Assembly (NCBI GenBank): GCA_029553285.1
Contig: JAKPCO010000051.1
Location: 1 to 41,254 of the forward strand
DNA length: 41,254 bases
From: Methanobacteriota archaeon
GTDB taxonomy: Archaea > Halobacteriota > Methanosarcinia > Methanotrichales > Methanotrichaceae
Direction: 5' to 3'
The translations under genes and the position numbers were made by a program. Positions within the stretch are counted from its first letter, which is position 1. Every line of letters starts with the position of its first letter. The notes beneath the pieces are model-generated. The model did not search any database and was not told the origin of the DNA. It saw only the letters and a program-made list of their open reading frames with translations. Below, in pieces: positions 41,157 to 41,254 of the stretch.

Positions 41157-41254
41157 TTATCTCGCAGCGCGCGGTCTTTCATCCGATCCCTGTGAGATGC
41201 CCATCTTCAGAAGCATCCTGCCATTGATCTTGCGAGATCTTGGTAGTTCCCTGC
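41157..41254 (-). CDS. C-terminal end of an unidentified protein (truncated by window edge)
   Basis: On the minus strand, an open frame enters from the right edge and ends at TAA 41157. The visible 31 residues (RELPRSRKINGRMLLKMGIS and a basic tail) look coding but are too few to identify. It converges on the gene at 40701. Confidence 0.35.
   Translation of the reverse strand, partial: RELPRSRKINGRMLLKMGISQGSDERPRAAR

Overview
This window reads as chromosome of a methanogenic archaeon of the Methanosarcinales, most likely Methanothrix (Methanosaeta) or a close relative. That is inferred from the methanogen-type (type 2) seryl-tRNA synthetase, two methanogenesis-marker genes (AIR-synthase-like Mmp2 and MtxX/Mmp4), archaeal S15/KEOPS/RecJ-like genes, an archaeal S-layer protein with duplicated S-layer domains, a geranylgeranyl-reductase-family protein and TATA-box promoters, several of which look leaderless. 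Species identity is not proven by the sequence.

Layout. 1-140: 3' end of an insertion sequence with its terminal inverted repeat. 200-3977: two winged-helix regulators and a DEVH-box helicase. 4073-4838: a DUF169 gene broken by one extra base in a homopolymer. 4957-7664: a regulatory module of paired 16-bp palindromes, an HTH regulator, a His/Cys-rich microprotein and an ABC exporter. 7779-9904: a secreted glycoprotein-like protein, an MTA/purine nucleoside phosphorylase with a shortened phosphate loop, and a 45-residue zinc-finger microprotein. 10053-14188: tRNA-Leu(CAA), then the operon rpsO, DHH nuclease, pcc1, serS. 14590-18124: AMMECR1, DUF1614, DUF116 and DUF373 proteins. 18310-20305: an overlapping pair, a bacterial-type tRNA-guanine transglycosylase followed by a YhhQ-type deazapurine transporter. 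20608-25266: flavoprotein, secreted protein, DUF2240, geranylgeranyl-reductase-like protein, YkgJ-like cysteine protein and a GalE-like epimerase. 25401-26637: Cys-rich HTH protein, Sm-like protein, NifU-domain protein and a PII/CutA-like protein. 27440-33965: an eight-gene anaerobic corrin-ring operon, read on the minus strand as cbiT-L-F-G-H-C-D-E. 34803-38114: a giant S-layer protein. 38775-40537: mmp2 and mtxX. 40701-end: an unrecognised small protein and a partial minus-strand gene.

Two families of miniature inverted-repeat elements are scattered between the genes. One is 88 bp with 17-bp ends that match the terminal repeat of the insertion sequence at the left edge; both intact copies have perfect 8-bp target duplications. 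The other is about 124 bp (122-192 bp) with CGCTCTTAT ends; there are six copies, two with perfect and three with imperfect 8-bp duplications. One apparent nested insertion (124-type inside a decayed 88-type) is visible at 14265-14547.

Most worth following up: the bacterial-type Tgt plus YhhQ pair in an archaeon, an apparent AUA start codon behind a perfect Shine-Dalgarno in cbiG, the tandem CbiH-CbiH fusion, the nucleoside phosphorylase missing its GGTG loop, the paired ATCAA-N6-TTGAT operators split by a mobile element, and the two MITE families.
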